From: Gigantopelta aegis
Lineage: Eukaryota > Mollusca > Gastropoda > Neomphalida > Peltospiridae
Length of the DNA stretch: 64,000 nt
Assembly (NCBI RefSeq): GCF_016097555.1
Contig: NW_024533062.1
Span: forward strand, 1-64,000
Direction of reading: 5' to 3'
The notes under the pieces were generated by a model. It made no database searches. It saw only the letters and a list, made by a program, of their open reading frames with translations, and was not told where the DNA came from. The position numbers and the translations under genes were made by a program. Below are positions 58,780 through 64,000 of the stretch, one piece after another (position 1 is the stretch's first letter; the number at the start of each line of letters is the position of its first letter).

Positions 58780-61450
58780 AAGAAGATTTTGTCTTGCCTA
58801 TATTTTTTAATAAGAAAATCATTTAACAGTACACATACTTGGCTTTCATTGCTACCACACCAATCCAAGAACTTTGATGCACTGATGGGCTAAATGAATA
58901 AGATATTGAAGGAGCACTAAAAGGAGTTGGTATCTCAAAAGAGGGGTTGCCATCCTCATAGATAAATAGTGCAATGTCTATTGTTTTCTGCATACCCAAA
59001 TTTGTAGTTACATGAACACCTTGTCATGATCACCAGTGTGTCCAAAGTACAGTGTAATACCTGCACTAAAAGGTTGGTTTTACTATATTGTAAATAATTG
59101 GTCAGGCATTGACAGTTCATTCGGATTCTTAATGTTCAAGGAGGATTATGCAGATTGAGAAGATGTTTGGTATGTGCACTCACTTGCTCGCAGAAAACTG
59201 AAGAATTCTAATCTGTGTGCTGCCTACAACATAATATTGTCATGGTCTAATGGTCCCTAACACTAATCTCTATACAAACCACTTAGAATATCAGAGCTGG
59301 TAGATGTCTTGGCTGCCTTGCCCTCTGTGAGTGATGTTGGAACCTTTCACAGAGCAAGTTTCAAATGAGGGTGCATGTAATGACCAGGAGTGATCAGGAA
59401 GACCTTTACAAATTTAGATATCAGACTGCAGCCAGGTAGGATTTAATTATTTGATAGGTTATTAATCAGTTGTGAAGATGGGCTATAAAGCAACGAACAT
59501 GAAGCTCACATAATTAATAGTATAGTTTGCATGTTGAATAATTTGCAGAATCCTAAGTAGCCATGCTGTCCTAATTAGTTATTGGATGGTACAATACCTC
59601 CAACAAAGAGAATTTGAACTGTCTTTTCTAGTCCAATGTTGTCTTGGGGACTAACATTCTTGGAGTACATGGCCAAGAGAAACAACAAATCTAAAATTTC
59701 TTATAAAATTTAAACATCTGCTGCCAAATTCATTAAACCAGGTGCATACAAAGGATGTTTAAAAGAATAGGTATATATAACCAAATGTATTATTACATGA
59801 TCTATCCAGACCTTAAAGCAACTATGAGAATGTTGCATGTTATTGCAATGAAAACAAACATGATTTCCTGTCCTGTCATTGTACCCAAAATGGCTGCTGT
59901 GTCTACAATAGGCAACATAGGAAAAAATTCTCGTATACGGAGGAGGGAACTGCTATTGTAGAAAACTGGACCACCACTTTAGATCTGCCTTCATCCCTGC
60001 ATTCAAAGCATATGGAGTGATTAGATGTCCTACTTGCCTTAACATGCAGGATTAACATTTGCTGTAAAAAGGTTTGCTGGTTTAATGATGATTGCAGTAT
60101 GAGACAAGTCACCTAGAATGGATTGCAAGTACTTGTTCTATACCATTTCTGATGGATCACTCTAGAGTAAGTGGTCATGCACAACCGCTCAGATTTGTCT
60201 AATGGTAGCCATAATTAAAAAAGATTGAATCTTGTTGAGGATGCCAATGATCAAAGTTGCTAGACCTTTAACCTTGTCAGAAAAATCTAAATGATCAGAT
60301 GTGTTGTGGCAGTAATAGACATACAACACATTCTCCTGTACCATTACTCCCTAATAACAGGAAGGGACAATCCAATTGATATCATATCCCTACACATTAC
60401 AGTACCTATGTGATTGTGTCCATAAGTACTGTAACTCCTTTAGGAGTACCAAATGGAAGAGTTTGATCAGCACAAATGTAATCCATCCATTTCTCTGCCA
60501 TAAAACTCTATCATTTGCCCATAGTTAGATTGATGAAACTTATGTACTAGACCAGCACATTGTACATACGTGAACATGCAGGTGTAGAGTGGGGCTAGCA
60601 ATTCTTTCACTACCAACCACAGTGCAAAGTGATTTTGCATTACTGATTAGTTTACCAGTTATTATGGTGTTTGTTAGAAATGTTACCTTCAAAACTAAAC
60701 GTGATTTGAAAACTTTCCTCCACACAGGGTAGTCTTTATCATGGCCAGATCCATCACAATGTTTGTGACAGTAGACTGTACATTTCATTACTTAAAATGT
60801 AGGGAAAATTGAAAATGGTATTTTATATAGTGCCACAATGAAGAGACAATTAGGTTGAAACTTGATTGTATCTGGAAGAGTCATCTTCAATGGGCAGATT
60901 ATCATTTATATTAGATAGAACAAATGATAATTAAGCTGGTATGGTGAAATGACTCTGTCAATTAAAGCAAGTACATACAATCTACACTTAATCATGATAA
61001 AATGGCCAAATGTTAAACCAGACCTGTATTAACTCTGTCTAGCACGACTACCTCATGTTTTGACTGAATTTAATATCTTTAATCTGAACAACAATGGCAG
61101 ATAACAATATATATATATATATACAAAAATTTCTCAATGATGTCACAAATTATTACAAATAATTACAATGCGTACGTAACACAACATAATAAAGTCTCAA
61201 TATACTACAAGACCCAATCTAAAATCTATTCCACATAATGCTGAACCTTAATCTGACCACAAGTCCACTTGTTATATATGAAGTTTCTAAAGCACAATAT
61301 AGACAGTTTATGTGCAAAATTATAAGACTATAATCTTGTATGTTCTCTTCTTGCCTTAATGATTGCTGGAAACATTTTAAGTAAACTAGGTTTATGATGA
61401 GTCTAGTTCATTACTAGGTCATTTATAGGTGAGGGTAAGCCTTAGCAGTC
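58780..61450. repeat. Segmental duplication X, copy 2, with minus-strand coding-like remnants
   Basis: Second copy of the 45.3-49.4 kb block without the Penelope insertion. Minus-strand pieces include TVYCHKHCDGSGHDKDYPVW (60,540-60,788), EQVLAI...SNHSICFECRDEGRS (59,903-60,140) and, just downstream, GNHVCFHCNNMQHSHSC (about 59,820-59,880). The Cys/His spacing in the last two would suit a small zinc-binding region. No frame is continuous, and I cannot name the family. Confidence 0.5.
61106..61122. repeat. (TA)n microsatellite
   Basis: A short alternating TA run inside duplication X copy 2. Confidence 0.7.
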
Positions 61451-61496
61451 ACTTAATTCTATTCTATTATTATATTTTTAATTTTAATTCGACACT

Positions 61497-64000
61497 CCAG
61501 GCACTCCAGACATTCCATTCCTTTTTGTCACATTTGATTTTTAATCATCATCAAAATTTTAGTTATGTTTTAAGTGCCTTAGTATAAGATATAAGAATAA
61601 TTGTAGCTAAAGTAGGTACTCCATTATTTCCAAATAGTCTAGATAATCTTCCAGAGTAATGACATCCATTGATGATACCTCCAACTAGTAGCCAAAGTAA
61701 AGTGGAAATGCAAATTGTAGCCATGTTTTCCAGTAACCATTAAATCCATTAAGTAAACATGTTGTAATTCCAAGATCGAGATTTAGCCAAGCTATATACT
61801 GTGTTAGTAGAAGTATACTACCTATGGGTAACAGCACAGCATTATCCAGTTTCACAATGTTAGCATAAAATAGTAGTCCATTAATAGTCCCTGATGACAC
61901 TGTCATATTTAATTTTAAAAGTAAGACTGTCAATAAAAATACCAGCTAAAGTAAATGGTACTAGGAAGAAACAAGCTAGTATGTTACATTTTGAGCATTC
62001 ATTAGATCCTATCACTACACTAAGTCCTGGTTTACATTGTCCACAAAGATATGCTGACCTTTTGTGAGTGCATTGAAGGTCAGTGTTATTAAGATTTAAA
62101 GAAATGAGAGAAGTGTTACAATAATCAAAAGGACAGTTAGTATGTGCAATAATGCAATTATACTTGTTATTATATGATAACCAGTTATTTCCAGATCTTT
62201 TAATAGGGTATGGCATCCAAGATACATTACATTGTGCTTTAACAGCATTGATGATGTCATCACAGACACTTATTCCTAATAACTTGTCTAATACAAGACC
62301 AAGAGGACAAGGTAGTAATGTAATGTTGATAGTCAGTATTGATCCATTCAACTGAAGTGATCCACTAGTTTGAATTGTGATTTTTCCTTCAGTAGTAGTA
62401 GTATTGGCTTTTACTTGATATGTGAAGTTCTTACAATAAATATCAGTTATTTGGTCAGCTTCATCTAGTTTAAGATTAACACTTGTACCCTTTGTTACTA
62501 TTGATCCAGGACTTATACCTCCACACATCCCTACTGCTACAAGAGATTGTGTTATAGTCTGACCAGGATAGACTTCCTTAAGAAGTATTCTTTGGTTACA
62601 GTCTATATAAGAATTATTATACAAATACAAGCACCTAATGGAGCTGATGATATTGATGATGATGACAGGATTTTTGAGAAACAAGTAACACTTTGTAAAT
62701 TATGATAATTGCATTTGACAACATCATTGAAACATGGTCGTATAACTTCATCATAGTAATATCCACCATAGATATCATTTCCAGCAATGTAGGCATAATT
62801 ATCTGAGAATGTTCCAATAAAGTTATATAAAGTGCAATCAATTCCATAATATATTAATCGGTCAATGAAAGTTGATACTAAATTTGCAGTGGAATAAATG
62901 GCACCACCATATTGTGTAGCTGTGTTATTAATGAGATAAACAGGAACATCAATAGAAGACAAAACAGAGTTTTTTTTGCATATATACCACCACCATTACC
63001 AGGTGATTTGTTGTTAGCTATGATACTTGATTTACTTGTAAAGTAGACTTGACATCTTTCTAACCAAATACCTGTCATGTTATTAAAATCAATTGTAAAG
63101 CTCCTTCTATATTTTGACTTGGTTGTGAATCATTTATGCTAATTGTTTTTGTAATATAAACATCTGTCATATTTAAAATAGCATTGCCATTAATATGCAG
63201 AGCAACTCCAGTATTACTGTCAAATTTAGTATTACATATATATAAACTGATGCTAGTATAATAGTAATTACAAGTTATGTATATGAATGCTCCTCCAACT
63301 AATCATCCAGCCCCAAAGTTAAAAGAAAATATTGTATCTTTAATAGTAGCTTGTGCTGTACCAACTCCTTGTAGATAAAGATATAAACTTTTTGGGTTGT
63401 TTTCTATGAAAGTTGTATTTTCTATATTGAGAGTAATCTGAAATCCACTATTTACAAAAACAAAGCTCCTTCACTACCTGTATATGATGTATCAGCCCCA
63501 GTACATTTGTTATACAAAAATCTCACTCTATTGATAAAAATCTCTGAGTAACCTTGAACTAATATATGTACAGCCAGACCTCCATTACCATTATTTCCAT
63601 TGTTATTTTGAAATATGGTATTTTCTATAATGAGAGTATGACTTCCACTAACATGACTGTATACATTTGCTCCTCCAACTGTATTACCAGTATTTGAATA
63701 AACAAGACAACCAATTATTTTGACTGCTACATTTTATACTTGATGAGGTACTGGTATCATCAATTTGAATAGAAAGTCCATGGGAATAATTATAACAACA
63801 CCCAAATGTGAAGTTAGAGTAACTGATACTGAAAATTTTAACTAAAATTCAACATCACATTAGCTCCATTATGACTGAAAGAGCATTTGTCAATAGTAAC
63901 AGCAGCAGTATTGTTAATAAATAAACCACTTTTACTGCTATTTAGTACAGATAAATTATTAAAATAAGAATCTGAAACTGAAGTAATGAATATACCCCCA
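61497..64000 (-). CDS. Beta-helix ectodomain / polytopic membrane protein, copy C (3'-truncated, runs off window)
   Basis: The same protein as copies A and B. A long open piece (61,881-62,684) covers CKNFTYQVKANTTTTEGKIT, the Cys-rich stalk (CTHKRSAYLCGQCKPG, CSKCN) and the first membrane helix. Another (61,685-61,933) covers GTINGLLFYANIV and WLNLDLGITTCLL. The ectodomain continues in pieces to the window edge (YGGAIY, NKSPGNGGGIYAK). Compared with copy B, the gene stops at about 61,500, inside the block that follows WKTWLQFAFP...SYTKAL. The whole second polytopic half and tail (about 240 residues) is missing, replaced by duplication X sequence after a short repeated ACTCCAG. It would lack half its membrane domain unless spliced elsewhere. 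Confidence 0.75.

Noticed and set aside
1..64000. tRNA, rRNA or other structured RNA genes
   Set aside because: No cloverleaf with A/B boxes or conserved rRNA segment was recognised. The GC-rich blocks at 30.0, 36.1 and 42.7 kb were considered as tRNA-derived SINEs but lack clear boxes. A covariance-model scan would decide.

Overview
The window is strongly AT-rich, intron-rich animal DNA. Exons are short, with GT..AG borders, and interspersed repeats are abundant. There is no sign of bacterial operons, ribosome binding sites or CRISPR. The gene content (a tandem family of small SRCR receptors, a multicopy family of beta-helix plus polytopic-membrane proteins, POFUT1 and alkylglycerol monooxygenase) suggests an early-branching metazoan, most likely a demosponge. 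That assignment is inference from family content, not a search result.

Layout. 0-3.3 kb: intergenic, with a perfect hairpin, a decayed LINE reverse transcriptase and a roughly 60-bp tandem repeat. 3.3-5.1 kb (-): an unrecognised secreted Cys-containing protein. 8.2-22.9 kb (+): three tandem paralogues encoding signal peptide, SRCR domains, a Thr/Ser stalk, one membrane helix and a short tail. The third has lost its SRCR exons, and loose SRCR exons lie between copies. The repeated intergenic DNA contains fold-back elements and a conserved 5' block with ETS-like sites. 24.7-28.4, 52.5-56.1 and 61.5-64.0 kb (-): three copies of a large cell-surface protein family with a parallel beta-helix ectodomain followed by many membrane helices. 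The third copy is cut at its 3' end and runs off the window. Their flanks are duplicated too.

29.4-43.75 kb: a compound rearranged block carrying several partial copies of two convergent housekeeping genes, POFUT1 (protein O-fucosyltransferase 1) and AGMO (alkylglycerol monooxygenase). It is a long palindrome (arms about 29.42-33.13 and 33.30-36.66 kb) followed by a direct tandem duplication of about 2.3 kb. Most junctions fall inside genes. This is either a real rearrangement or an assembly artefact. Almost every gene and every repeat copy differs by single-base indels, so uncorrected long-read error is a serious explanation for the apparent frameshifts.

43.9-51.9 and 57.4-61.5 kb hold mobile and duplicated DNA: an element with inverted ends, a Penelope-like reverse transcriptase with an intact YIDD box, and a segmental duplication with coding-like remnants. 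The most biologically interesting theme is the clustering of two expanding families of putative surface recognition proteins (SRCR and beta-helix/polytopic), with exon loss and duplication in both, as expected of a fast-evolving recognition locus.
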